The notes under the pieces were generated by a model. That model saw only the letters and a program-made list of their open reading frames with translations, had not been told where the DNA came from and did not search any database. Position numbers and translations under genes: made by a program. 37,265 nt of DNA from an uncultured Lachnoclostridium sp. (lineage in GTDB: Bacteria > Bacillota > Clostridia > Lachnospirales > Lachnospiraceae): contig CAMIWE010000018.1 in NCBI GenBank assembly GCA_946402335.1, positions 1 through 37,265 of the forward strand. The letters are read 5' to 3'. This document shows positions 14,965 through 23,727 of this stretch, one piece after another. Position 1 is the first letter of the stretch; each line of letters begins with the position of its first letter.

Positions 14965-16674
14965 TCAGTCTTTGGTAAAGGCAAATGCCACGATTGAGAA
15001 CCGTTTGTCCGAGCTCTTCGGAACAACGCTGATCGTGTGTTCCGCAGGCTCCCCGTAAGGAACGGCGAGCATCGCTTTGCTATGGGTCCAGCCGATAGCA
15101 AGCGGGTTGTATTCGTATTTTACCTCCCCGTCAACAACGACGTCGCACGGTCCGAAAGCCGGATCGCCGGTGTCCTTGAAGATGAAGAAGAACGAAGAAC
15201 ATTTCATGGTTACCGTGAACGGCTCCTCCGACTTGCACGCGCGGCTCCAGGATCCGTCAAAGGTGTACGTGCCGTGATGGTCAAGGTCCTTCTCGGCATA
15301 CTGCAGATCCTTGTCGTTTTCGGTGAAATCGCCGAACGAAACCGTGAAACCGGTGTATTCATCCATCGTACCCGGATATACGGTAACGGTCTTGTCATAG
15401 TAACGTCCGAGGCAGCTTTCCTCCGGATAGGAAACCTCGTCGCTGACGTGGGCGAGGGACTGCTCGATCAGGTAATTCACACAGTCGGCCATGACTCTGT
15501 GTCCGTCATTGGTCGGGTGATAAATATCATAGAAATACTGGCGCTTCGAGATCACGTGGTCGGCTGCTTCCTTCGGGAACTGCGGCGATACGCCATCCAG
15601 AACGCTGACCATCGGATAATCGTAATGACGTCCGATCGGCTCCAAGCGGTCCTGCAGATTCCAGTCGTTCATGAATACCGAGAACAGAAGGATCACGGCC
15701 GGGCCGTTGTCGCGATGGAACGCCTTGGAGCAAAGGCTCTCAAAACAGATACCGTTCGTTTCGTCGCCGGCGTCGTTCACCGCAAACTCGATGATCAGGA
15801 TGTCGGGATTGACGGTACCGTTCCGAAGCACGTCCTTCTCATAACGGAGCACGCCGAGCTCACTGCTCGTTCCGCCGATACCTGCCTTCACGAGGTGTAC
15901 CTTTTCGGGATCCTCGGCATAGGTATTCCGGAAATAGTCAAAGATGCGGTATGCATAGCTCTTCGACTCAATCGGCTTGGCCCCTGCGCCCTGGGTGATG
16001 GAGCCGCCGATAAATGCGATCGTTACGTCTTCGCCTTCGGACGCCTTCTCAATCGCACGGCGGAGTCTCGTCGTGTTGCCCATTGACATGAGCGAGCGCT
16101 CAAGAATCTTATGGTAATCGGGGCTCTCCCAGTCAATCGGCGCATCCAGCACAGGTTCGGGAACCTCGAAACCGTCGTTTAAGTAAAGGATAATGGTGCC
16201 CTTTGCCTGCAGGCTTTCGCTGTCGGAGAACAAAAGCAGCGTTCCGAGGATGTCATCCTCCTCCGTGCACGGGAATTCCGTCAGCGGGAACACTCTCTCC
16301 GCGCCGTCACAGAGCACGTCCATCGTCATGCGGGTGCCGGAATTGTAGCGGTCGGTCTTGCCGTAATGCTGCAATACAACCGACATCGGATGGTTCCGGT
16401 CCTCCTCGCGCTCGGGTTCCATGATGATACCGATGCTGTGCACGATTTCCATGAAATCCGCGCTCTTCTGGAGCCGTCCCGCAATCTCGTCGGGAACGTC
16501 CTGGCAGATCAGCTTGATGTTGCCCGCGACACGGTTCTCAAGGAAACGGAGTTCCTTCGGCTTACCGTCCTCCGCATAGGAGGTCGCTACGAGATCGTCC
16601 AGCATGAAATAAATCTTGGGACGCTTCACGGTAGGGTCTTTGGGCGCAACAGGTCCTTTTACGTTGGTATTCAA
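14965..16674 (-). CDS. Cytoplasmic multi-domain SGNH hydrolase (acetyl esterase-like)
   Basis: 569 aa from a TTG start; AAGGAG lies 7 nt upstream within the end of glgB, and the TTG is 4 nt after the glgB stop. No signal peptide. Three parts: an unrecognised N-terminal domain (1-180), an SGNH/GDSL domain (about 190-405) with FIGGSITQGAG (Ser225), G near 268, VND (Asn300) and DIYHP (Asp383, His386), and a C-terminal beta-sandwich (about 440-569). The catalytic core is clearly paralogous to the lipoprotein at 20255-21574. Such proteins deacetylate plant polysaccharides or oligosaccharides; mannan esterase family CE17 and xyloglucan family CE20 are possible relatives, not verified. Coupling to glgB is odd functionally. 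Followed by mgtE after 58 nt. Confidence 0.82.
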   Translation of the reverse strand: MNTNVKGPVAPKDPTVKRPKIYFMLDDLVATSYAEDGKPKELRFLENRVAGNIKLICQDVPDEIAGRLQKSADFMEIVHSIGIIMEPEREEDRNHPMSVVLQHYGKTDRYNSGTRMTMDVLCDGAERVFPLTEFPCTEEDDILGTLLLFSDSESLQAKGTIILYLNDGFEVPEPVLDAPIDWESPDYHKILERSLMSMGNTTRLRRAIEKASEGEDVTIAFIGGSITQGAGAKPIESKSYAYRIFDYFRNTYAEDPEKVHLVKAGIGGTSSELGVLRYEKDVLRNGTVNPDILIIEFAVNDAGDETNGICFESLCSKAFHRDNGPAVILLFSVFMNDWNLQDRLEPIGRHYDYPMVSVLDGVSPQFPKEAADHVISKRQYFYDIYHPTNDGHRVMADCVNYLIEQSLAHVSDEVSYPEESCLGRYYDKTVTVYPGTMDEYTGFTVSFGDFTENDKDLQYAEKDLDHHGTYTFDGSWSRACKSEEPFTVTMKCSSFFFIFKDTGDPAFGPCDVVVDGEVKYEYNPLAIGWTHSKAMLAVPYGEPAEHTISVVPKSSDKRFSIVAFAFTKD

Positions 16675-16678
16675 TTCT

Positions 16679-18469
16679 CTACTCCTTGTCCGCGGCCATT
16701 CCGAGTGCAAAAAGCATTCCCGAATAGGCCGGCAAATGTATGGTGATCTCGCAGGAATCCTGCGAAAAATCAGCCGTTTCCGTGCCTCCTCCGAACCGAA
16801 TGTCGTCGGAGTTCAGCAAAAGCCGCGCTTCCTCGCCGTAAAGCGGGAGGCGGTAAGTCTGTTCTATCCCCGAAAAGTTCATGACCGCAAGAATGCGGGA
16901 TGAATCTCCTCTTCTCTCAATCGCGTACAGGCACTGCTCCTGCGAGTTACAGTCACGCCACAAAAAACCGTCGCCCGCATAATCCCGAAAGAACGCATCG
17001 TTCGTTATAAGGATACGGTTCAGTTCCTTCATGTACGCATAAAACCCGTCATGCTTCGGATACGAAAGAAGCATCCAGTCCTGTTCGCGGGACTCGTCCC
17101 ACTCCCGCAGCTGTCCGAACTCATTGCCCATGAAATTGAGTTTCTTGCCGGGGTGCGCCGCCATGTACAGGTACAAAAGACGGGCCTGGGGGAATTTGTC
17201 CTCATAATCGCCCTGCATACGCTGCAGGATGGTGGCCTTCCCGTGTACCACTTCGTCGTGGGAGAACGGCAGCAGATACCGCTCCGAGAAGAAGTACATC
17301 ATGGAAAATGTGAGCTTGTGATACATGCTCCCGCGAAGCCACGCGCCGGTCTGCATATAAGACAGTGTGTCATGCATCCAGCCGAGATCCCATTTATAGT
17401 CGAAACCGAGCCCTCCCGCCCAGGTTGCCCGGGTCACGCCGGGATAAGCGGTGGAATCCTCCGCGATCAGCATACAGGTCGGATGCAGCCGCTTCAGGCT
17501 CTCGTTCATGTATTTTAAAAAGTTTAAGGAGTTCGGATTCACGCCTCTGCGCTCGTTGCCCTGCCAGAAGATCAGCCGGCTGACCGCGTCAAAGCGGAGT
17601 CCGTCAAAGTGGAATTCCTTCAGCCAGTAGTTCGCGCAGGACTGCATGAAGGACCGCACTTCTCCTCTCGAATAATCAAAGTTGTAAGTGCCCCATTCGC
17701 TGTTCGCAACATCCGGGGAACGGTATTCGTAAAGCGGCGTTCCGTCGAACCGGCACAGGCCGTAGGAATCCACCGCAAAATGCACGGGTACCAGATCGAG
17801 AATAACCCCGATGCCTTCCTGATGAAACCGGTCCACCATGTTCCGTAACATATCCGGCGTTCCGTAGCGGGACGTCGGCGCGAAAAAGCCGGTATTCTGA
17901 TAGCCCCACGACGCGTCGCACGGATGCTCCGAAAGCGGCAGGAATTCCACATGGGTATATCCCGCTTCCTTCACGTAAGGAATCAGCTGCTCCGCAAGCT
18001 CCGTATAAGTGAGGAAGCCGTTCTCATCCTCGTCACTGTGACGCTTCCATGAACCTGCGTGCACTTCGTATATATTCACCGGACGGTCATAGCCCGTGCT
18101 CCGGTTATTCATCCAGTCCCAGTCTTTAAAGGAATAGGAATGAAGCTCCGTGATCACCGATCCGGATCCCGGCCGCAGTTCCTGCAGGAAACCGTACGGA
18201 TCGCTTTTCTCGACGCGGCCTCCGTTCCTTTGGTAAACAACGTATTTGTAAATATGGCCCGGATACGCAAACTCCTCCCACTTCGTGAACACGCCGTCCG
18301 CCTCGCGGTCCATGGAGATTTCCTTCCAGCCGGTCCAGTCTCCCATCACCGTGACGCCTGCGGCGCCCGGCGCATATACCCGGAACACGGTTCCTTTGCC
18401 GGTCGGATGAGCCCCGAAAAACTCATATGCGTCCATCGCCTTTCCGGCGAGAAAATCCTTCCGATCCAT
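16679..18469 (-). CDS. glgB: 1,4-alpha-glucan branching enzyme
   Basis: 596 aa, somewhat shorter than the longer GlgB forms because the extra N1 domain is absent. A CBM48 domain (about 14-110) precedes the GH13 barrel with the four conserved regions: DLVPVHF, GLRFDAVSR (nucleophile D294), LIAEDSTAYPGVT (acid/base E337) and FSHDEVVHGK (D405), and a C-terminal beta domain (about 490-590). It adds alpha-1,6 branches to glycogen in the cytoplasm. No other glycogen genes are in view. Its own promoter lies at 18524-18552; the ribosome-binding site (AAAGAGG) is rather far from the ATG (about 12 nt). The stop is 4 nt from the next gene's start. Confidence 0.96.
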   Translation of the reverse strand: MDRKDFLAGKAMDAYEFFGAHPTGKGTVFRVYAPGAAGVTVMGDWTGWKEISMDREADGVFTKWEEFAYPGHIYKYVVYQRNGGRVEKSDPYGFLQELRPGSGSVITELHSYSFKDWDWMNNRSTGYDRPVNIYEVHAGSWKRHSDEDENGFLTYTELAEQLIPYVKEAGYTHVEFLPLSEHPCDASWGYQNTGFFAPTSRYGTPDMLRNMVDRFHQEGIGVILDLVPVHFAVDSYGLCRFDGTPLYEYRSPDVANSEWGTYNFDYSRGEVRSFMQSCANYWLKEFHFDGLRFDAVSRLIFWQGNERRGVNPNSLNFLKYMNESLKRLHPTCMLIAEDSTAYPGVTRATWAGGLGFDYKWDLGWMHDTLSYMQTGAWLRGSMYHKLTFSMMYFFSERYLLPFSHDEVVHGKATILQRMQGDYEDKFPQARLLYLYMAAHPGKKLNFMGNEFGQLREWDESREQDWMLLSYPKHDGFYAYMKELNRILITNDAFFRDYAGDGFLWRDCNSQEQCLYAIERRGDSSRILAVMNFSGIEQTYRLPLYGEEARLLLNSDDIRFGGGTETADFSQDSCEITIHLPAYSGMLFALGMAADKE

Positions 18470-18523
18470 ATCTTTTGATGCCTCTTTTTTGCACTCATGA
18501 ATACAACAACAGCATACAGAGAT

Positions 18524-18552
18524 ATTTTAACTGATTTTATCGCCTTTTTCAA
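18524..18552 (-). promoter_or_regulatory. Promoter of glgB
   Basis: Minus strand: -35 TTGAAA (18552-18547), 17-bp spacer, -10 TAAAAT (18529-18524). It is back to back with the GH30 promoter; a GC-rich alternating motif (18562-18574) lies between them. Confidence 0.7.
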
Positions 18553-18594
18553 CCCATAAAAGCGCGCGTGCGCGTAGGAAAATACAAAAAGCAA

Positions 18595-18624
18595 TTGCAT
18601 TTTCCCGCAGGAAAGAAGTATACT
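18595..18624 (+). promoter_or_regulatory. Promoter of the GH30 lipoprotein gene
   Basis: -35 TTGCAT (18595-18600), 18-bp spacer, -10 TATACT (18619-18624). An inverted repeat GGAAAAT (18577-18583) / ATTTTCC (18599-18605) overlaps the -35, suggesting an operator. Confidence 0.6.
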
Positions 18625-18667
18625 GTTCATACTAACCGAAAAAACGTAATAAAGAGGTCCCAAATCA

Positions 18668-20146
18668 ATGAAAAAAGCAAGATTCACCGCACCGCTGCTT
18701 ATCCTTTTGCTGCTGTGCGGCTGCACCAAAATGCCGTCGGGCACGCCGTCTCCGACGCCCAGCCCGACACCTACCCCGACGCCCGATCCCGAACCGAACT
18801 ACACATTTTCCGTAAACACGGAGGAACGGTTCCAGACAATTGACGGCTTCGGTGCCGGATACACCTGGTATGCGGACCAGATTCTCGATCACGGCCACGC
18901 CGACGAAGTATTCAACCTTCTCTTCGGCGAAGGCGGCATGACGATCCTCCGTTTCAAAAACGAGTACGGATATACGAATTTCGAGAATTCCGCAAAGACC
19001 AATCTCGCCTTCTATGAAGGAGCGAAGAAATACGCGGCCGCCCGCGGAGAAGACGTGACCGTTCTTTATACGAGCTGGTCTCCTGTCGCCGCCTTAAAAA
19101 CGAACGGCAGCGTCAACGGACACGGCACGCTGATCAAAAACGAGGCCGGGGAGTATGACTATGAGGGCTTTGCAAACTGGTGGGCCGAAAGCGTTCAGGC
19201 ATACCGTGAGCGCGGCATCCCGGTGGACGTCGTCAGCATTCAGAACGAGTGTGATTATGCCGTCACCTATGACGGATGCGAATTCGACCCGAAGGAAGGC
19301 AATAATGCCTCTTATGCGAAAGCCTTTCTTGCAAGTTACCGTAAGCTCAGCGAAACCTTCGGAGAGGACACTCCGAAAATGATCGCGCCCGAGACAATGA
19401 CCTGTGCTTCCATGAAGGTAAAGCTCTATCTGAGTGACATTCTTGCGGAAGCTCCGGAAAGCATTTATGCCGTAGGCCATCACCTGTATGACGGCGGAAC
19501 GAGCACGGACAAGCCGGACAACTGCAGCTACGATTCCTTCAACACGAATCTCAGACAGCTCAAGGATTATGCGGACACATACCATTACCGTCTCTGGCAG
19601 ACCGAGTTCTATCGCGGCACGACGCTTCAGACCGTCAACATGATCAACAACGTTCTCACCGTGGAAAATGCGAACGCCTATATCTACTGGGGAGGTGTCT
19701 GGAACAGCGAGGTAACGAACGACCTTGAGACGAATACGCTGATTCCGCTCTCCCGCAATATGTCCAATAAAGAAGGCATGACCGGCTATAAACTGACCGG
19801 CGCTTATTACGCGATGCGGCACTTCTCGGAATACATCCGGCCCGGCTACATCCGCGTACAGAGTTCCTTCTCTCACGTTTCGGGCGAACAGGTTTCCGGC
19901 CTTAGGCAAAGCAGCTTCGTAAGCCCGGACGGAAAGCGTATCGTCTCCGTATTGATCAATAACAGTGCTTCGGATCTGCTGGTCGGCCTCAGTTCCTTAA
20001 AGGGCAGCGGAAGCCTCGTACGGCAGTCCGTATTCGTAACCGGCTTCACCGCCGATATGATGTATCAGAATCTCGGCCCGGTTCCGGCGAACGGTCTTCT
20101 GAACGTTCCGGCAGGCTCCGTTACCACGGTTGTAACGGATTTATAA
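18668..20146 (+). CDS. GH30 family lipoprotein (probable xylanase or related beta-glycanase)
   Basis: 492 aa. Lipoprotein signal (1-19, lipobox ending CGC, C19), a Pro-Thr-rich linker (about 24-42), then a GH30 (beta/alpha)8 barrel opening with the family motif TIDGFGAGYTW. Candidate acid/base is E194 in SIQNECDY and nucleophile E313 in LWQTEFYRG; the last 100 residues form the side beta-sandwich. It resembles GH30 subfamily 8 glucuronoxylanases, but the loop residues that bind glucuronic acid cannot be assigned by eye, so substrate is open. Surface-anchored, it would cut xylan-like polymers outside the cell. The ATG has AAAGAGG upstream. Own promoter and a perfect palindromic terminator make it monocistronic. 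Confidence 0.88.
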   Translation: MKKARFTAPLLILLLLCGCTKMPSGTPSPTPSPTPTPTPDPEPNYTFSVNTEERFQTIDGFGAGYTWYADQILDHGHADEVFNLLFGEGGMTILRFKNEYGYTNFENSAKTNLAFYEGAKKYAAARGEDVTVLYTSWSPVAALKTNGSVNGHGTLIKNEAGEYDYEGFANWWAESVQAYRERGIPVDVVSIQNECDYAVTYDGCEFDPKEGNNASYAKAFLASYRKLSETFGEDTPKMIAPETMTCASMKVKLYLSDILAEAPESIYAVGHHLYDGGTSTDKPDNCSYDSFNTNLRQLKDYADTYHYRLWQTEFYRGTTLQTVNMINNVLTVENANAYIYWGGVWNSEVTNDLETNTLIPLSRNMSNKEGMTGYKLTGAYYAMRHFSEYIRPGYIRVQSSFSHVSGEQVSGLRQSSFVSPDGKRIVSVLINNSASDLLVGLSSLKGSGSLVRQSVFVTGFTADMMYQNLGPVPANGLLNVPAGSVTTVVTDL

Positions 20147-20155
20147 AACAAAGCA

Positions 20156-20182
20156 GGGAGTACCCGCGGGTACTCCCTTTTT
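20156..20182 (+). terminator. Terminator of the GH30 gene
   Basis: A perfect 22-bp palindrome from GGGAGTACC to GGTACTCCC around CGCG (20156-20177), followed by TTTTT. It may also serve the convergent SGNH lipoprotein gene, though its T-run in that direction is poor. Confidence 0.85.
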
Positions 20183-20254
20183 ATGTCTTTTTCAGGACCT
20201 TTCGGATATCCGGCTGCCTGCCGCCGGTTAGCCTCAGGGCGTCAATCCGGGCAA

Positions 20255-21574
20255 TCAGTCGCCGTAACCGAACGCCATAATCGTGAAATCCTTATCTTCG
20301 CTGCCTGCTGCCATCTTCACTTCCACCTTATGGCTTGCAACCTTGTCGGTGTTCAGGATGACTGCGGTGTACGGATTGTTCCAGCCGCCGGCATCATAGC
20401 CGTTGATCGTGGTAACCTTCGTCCCGTCCACATAGACATCCACACTGCCGTAGGTCTTGCTCTTACTCTTCTTGTAGGTAAGCAGGATGCTCTTTGCATT
20501 GACCGTAAACGTAAGTGATCTGGTTCCGGCAGCTGCCTCGTGCTTCCAGTTGTGCTCAAACGTCTTCTGGTTATCGTAACGCGTCGTTCCGACTGCCGTG
20601 TCGGTTGCTCTGAAATCTCCTGCGTTAACCTTTACATTTGAACTCTTGGCCGTGATCAGATGCACGTTATCAAATGCGGAGCTCTTAAGCGGATCCTTCT
20701 TCGGGGTGTCCGCCGCGGAAGGCTCCTCTTCCATCACTTTCCTGAACAGATACTCAAGGCATTCCGCCATGATCGTGTGTCCGTACAACTTCGGATGGTA
20801 TTCATCGTTAAAGAACTGTGCGCTCGTGATCTTGCCGTTGTTGAGACAGGGTACAACCGCATCCTTGATGCTGACCATCGGCAGCTCGTAGTGCGCACCG
20901 ATCGGCTTGCAGCGGTCCTGCAGGTTCCATTTGCTCTTGAACACACTGAACAGAAGAATGACTGCCGGCTCGTTGTCCTCATAAAGCGCACGCCGGATCA
21001 GGCCTTCGTATGTCTGGCCGTTGGTCGGGTCATCGCCGTCATTTACTGCAAATTCGATGATCAAAAGGTCCGGCTTATGCCCGTCGTTCTTCTCGATCAG
21101 ATCGCGCTCGTAGCGGATGACGCCGAGTGTGGACGGCGTTCCGGATACGCCCGCATTGATCATATGGATATTGCTTCCCGTGCCGTACAGATCGGCAAAT
21201 TTCTGTGCCGCCTGCATCGCATAACACTTCTGGTAGGTGGTTCCCTCTCCTTCCGTGATGGAACCGCCGATAAATCCGATGTAAACGTCCTCTCCGGACT
21301 TTGCCTTCTCAATTACCTTCCGTAAGCGGAAGTTGTTTCCGGTGGACAGCAGCGAACGCGCAATCATTTCATCATACCACGCGTTGTCCGGAACCGGCGT
21401 CGCCGTCGGGCTTGGTGTCGGGTCCGGTGTCGGCGTCGCGTCGGGCGTCGCCGTTACACCCGGCTCGGCCGTCGGGGCCGCATCCGGAGTCGTTGTCGCA
21501 TTCTTACCGCCGCAGGCTGTGAGCAGGAATGCCATGACCATTGTGAGCATCATGCAAAATACTTTCTTTTTCAA
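20255..21574 (-). CDS. SGNH hydrolase lipoprotein (acetyl esterase-like)
   Basis: 439 aa from a TTG start with AGGAGGG (21589-21583) 8 nt upstream. The frame is open 204 nt further upstream but without a plausible start, and the TTG puts the signal peptide at the N-terminus. Lipobox LLTAC (C21), Pro-Thr-rich linker (about 28-62), SGNH domain (about 70-290) with FIGGSITEGEG (Ser105), EFAVND, and DEYHP with the Asp/His pair, then a C-terminal beta-sandwich (about 330-439). Core and end domain are paralogous to the cytoplasmic protein at 14965-16674 (shared PAVILLFSVF and NLQDR strings). A surface deacetylase for plant polysaccharides is likely; the exact family and substrate are not determined. 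Confidence 0.85.
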   Translation of the reverse strand: MKKKVFCMMLTMVMAFLLTACGGKNATTTPDAAPTAEPGVTATPDATPTPDPTPSPTATPVPDNAWYDEMIARSLLSTGNNFRLRKVIEKAKSGEDVYIGFIGGSITEGEGTTYQKCYAMQAAQKFADLYGTGSNIHMINAGVSGTPSTLGVIRYERDLIEKNDGHKPDLLIIEFAVNDGDDPTNGQTYEGLIRRALYEDNEPAVILLFSVFKSKWNLQDRCKPIGAHYELPMVSIKDAVVPCLNNGKITSAQFFNDEYHPKLYGHTIMAECLEYLFRKVMEEEPSAADTPKKDPLKSSAFDNVHLITAKSSNVKVNAGDFRATDTAVGTTRYDNQKTFEHNWKHEAAAGTRSLTFTVNAKSILLTYKKSKSKTYGSVDVYVDGTKVTTINGYDAGGWNNPYTAVILNTDKVASHKVEVKMAAGSEDKDFTIMAFGYGD

Positions 21575-21644
21575 AACATAAACCCTCCTGTAAAATAAGA
21601 CAATCTGTCTTAGGTACAACATGATTCCGGTTTCCGGGCGTTCG

Positions 21645-21950
21645 CTAAAAGAGGAAACCGGCCGCAAGCGCCACGGCGCATGCCGAAAGTGAAACGAGAA
21701 CCATTCCTTTGCCGCGGTAGGCAAGAACCAGAGCCGTCGCGGTTCCGAGCGCTGCCGGAAGCAGGGATTTGGTCGCAAACAGCACTGCGGGAAATGTCAT
21801 CGCCGCCAGCACCGTATACGGAATGTAATAAAGAAACGACCGGAAGAACCGGTTGCGGACCTTTCTGCGAAAGGCCATAAACGGCACGGCACGCAAAGCA
21901 TAGGTGACCAGTGCCATGATTAACAGATAGACGATAAATACCTGTTTCAT
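21645..21950 (-). CDS. azlD: Branched-chain amino acid transporter small subunit AzlD
   Basis: 101 aa, almost all hydrophobic, with about four transmembrane helices and the family pattern TYALRAVPFMAFR. The ATG overlaps the azlC stop (ATGA), with AGGAGG 7 nt upstream. A longer frame upstream is only a shadow of azlC. AzlC and AzlD together export branched-chain amino acids or analogues such as azaleucine in Bacillus and relatives (YgaZH type). A 9-bp inverted repeat (21627-21661) surrounds its stop codon. Confidence 0.92.
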   Translation of the reverse strand: MKQVFIVYLLIMALVTYALRAVPFMAFRRKVRNRFFRSFLYYIPYTVLAAMTFPAVLFATKSLLPAALGTATALVLAYRGKGMVLVSLSACAVALAAGFLF

Positions 21951-22669
21951 GCGGCCGCCTCCTGTTCCTCCGCGGCCTTCACCGGGAAGAAGAATGCGCC
22001 GGCAAGCGAAGCCGCTACCGCGCAGATGACGGCAGCATATCCGCCCGAAAGAGACGAGAACAGCGGCACAAAATAAAACAGGCAGCTGATTGCCACGGCA
22101 AGCAGCACGATGAGAAGCGTATGCCTCTCCTCCTTCGCCTTCGGGACGACGATGGCAATGAACATCCCGTAAATGGCAAGCCCCATCGCATCCGATAAAG
22201 CCTCGTTCATAATATCGCCGAGCACGGCTCCCATCAACGTGCCGAGCGTCCATCCGAAATACGGAAGCGTCATCAAACCTAGAAAGAAGATTCTCGAAAC
22301 CGGTTCCTTCCGGTTGGCCGCCACGCCGAATATTTCGTCGGTGATACCGAACCCGAGCACGGCCCTGCTTCCGGTTCCGAAATTCTCATCAGTGTTCTGC
22401 GAAAGCGATATGCCCATCAGCGAGTACCTCAGGTTGATGACGAACTGCGAGATTGCCATCTCGAGATAAGAGCCCTGCGCCGCGATGATCAGTACACCGG
22501 CGAACTGCCCCGCACTCGTTAAGTTCGTCATGGAGATCAATACCGTTTCCCACCAGGAAAGACCGTTCTTCGAACCGACGATACCGAATGTGAAGGACAC
22601 AAAATAGTAACCGAGGGCTATCGGAATTCCGTTCCGAAAGCCCTCCATGTATTCTTTCCGACGACTCAT
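21947..22669 (-). CDS. azlC: Branched-chain amino acid transporter large subunit AzlC
   Basis: 240 aa from the ATG at 22669 that overlaps the asnA stop (ATGA). Upstream in-frame residues belong to the asnA overlap and are not used. The protein has the AzlC pattern GIPIALGYYFVSFTFG near the N-terminus, then VINLRYSLMG and GITDEIFGV, and about seven transmembrane helices. It is the main subunit of the AzlCD exporter of branched-chain amino acids. Translational coupling to asnA on one side and azlD on the other shows a tight three-gene unit, which hints that the exported compound is linked to amino acid balance. The ribosome-binding site (GGAG) is weak, fitting coupling. Confidence 0.93.
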   Translation of the reverse strand: MSRRKEYMEGFRNGIPIALGYYFVSFTFGIVGSKNGLSWWETVLISMTNLTSAGQFAGVLIIAAQGSYLEMAISQFVINLRYSLMGISLSQNTDENFGTGSRAVLGFGITDEIFGVAANRKEPVSRIFFLGLMTLPYFGWTLGTLMGAVLGDIMNEALSDAMGLAIYGMFIAIVVPKAKEERHTLLIVLLAVAISCLFYFVPLFSSLSGGYAAVICAVAASLAGAFFFPVKAAEEQEAAA

Positions 22670-23676
22670 AACAACTGTACTCCGCGCTGTTCGGCGTAAT
22701 CCCTTACTGCCTGCGGCCATACCGAGGACTGTACTTCACCGATATGTACCTTGCGGAGATAAAACATGCAGATTCTGGACTGACCGATACCGCCGCCGAT
22801 CGTGTACGGCAGTTTCTTCTCAAGAAGAGCCTTCTGGAACGGCAGTTCCGCACGCTCCTCGCAGCCTGCCTTCTTAAGCTGGGAAAGAAGCGAATCCTCA
22901 TCCACACGGATTCCCATGCTCGAAAGTTCAAGCGGAATATCCAGCTCCGGATAATATACGATAATGTCACCGTTCAGTTCCCAGTCATCGTAGTCGGGAG
23001 CACGTCCGTCGTGCTTCTCTCCGTTTGAAAGGAGATCGCCGATCTTCATTAAGAACACGGCACCGTACTCCTTTACCGCCATATATTCCCGCTCTTTGGC
23101 GTCCTTGTCGGGATAGCGATCGAGAAGCTCCTGCGTGGTAATAAACGTAATCTCCTCGGGAAGGATGCAGTGTACGTATTCATACTGGTTCGCAACATAT
23201 TTTTCGGTTACGCGGAGTGCTTCATAAACGGCCTTTACAACCGACTTGAGCGTAGCGACGTTGCGGTCTTTCTTCTCAATGATCTTCTCCCAGTCCCACT
23301 GGTCCACGAAAATGGAATGGATATTGTCCGTGTCCTCATCCCGGCGGATGGCGTTCATGTCGGTATACAGTCCCTCTCCTACATGGAACCCGTAGCGGCC
23401 CAGTGCCATACGCTTCCATTTTGCAAGCGAATGAACAACCTCCATGATATCTCCGCTTTCCAGTACGTCAAATGCAACCGGACGCTCCACACCGTTCAGA
23501 TTATCGTTAAGTCCGGATTCCTTCGGCACGAACAAAGGTGCCGAAACACGGTACAGATTCAGCTGTGTTGCAAGCTCTCTCTGGAAAAAATCTTTGACTT
23601 TTTTGATTGCAATCTGGGTCTCTTTCATTCCGAGCGGGGACTTGTAGCCCTCGGGAATGCGGATGCTGTCGCTCAT
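22666..23676 (-). CDS. asnA: Aspartate--ammonia ligase (asparagine synthetase A)
   Basis: 336 aa, standard AsnA length. It has the class II aminoacyl-tRNA-synthetase-like fold with characteristic stretches: SAPLFVPKESGLNDNLNG, VVHSLAKWKRMAL, VDQWDWEK and IGGGIGQSRICM with the ATP-binding arginine. It makes asparagine from aspartate, ammonia and ATP in the cytoplasm. ATG with AAGGAGG 7 nt upstream. The gene follows the DUF1846 gene by 51 nt and overlaps azlC. No leader RNA or T-box fits in the upstream gap, so it depends on read-through from further upstream or on a weak local promoter. Confidence 0.96.
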   Translation of the reverse strand: MSDSIRIPEGYKSPLGMKETQIAIKKVKDFFQRELATQLNLYRVSAPLFVPKESGLNDNLNGVERPVAFDVLESGDIMEVVHSLAKWKRMALGRYGFHVGEGLYTDMNAIRRDEDTDNIHSIFVDQWDWEKIIEKKDRNVATLKSVVKAVYEALRVTEKYVANQYEYVHCILPEEITFITTQELLDRYPDKDAKEREYMAVKEYGAVFLMKIGDLLSNGEKHDGRAPDYDDWELNGDIIVYYPELDIPLELSSMGIRVDEDSLLSQLKKAGCEERAELPFQKALLEKKLPYTIGGGIGQSRICMFYLRKVHIGEVQSSVWPQAVRDYAEQRGVQLL

Positions 23677-23727
23677 AAATAAGCCTCCTTGCAGTAATAT
23701 CCATCAGACATTGCTAAACGCCGTCCG

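Noticed and set aside
18470-18667. CcpA catabolite-repression site near the glgB and GH30 promoters
   Set aside because: No sequence close to the cre consensus was found; the GC-rich motif there has a different pattern.
21627-21661. 9-bp inverted repeat CCGGTTTCC / GGAAACCGG as an azlD terminator
   Set aside because: The loop contains the azlD stop codon and no T-run follows in the minus direction; it may be chance or a processing site.
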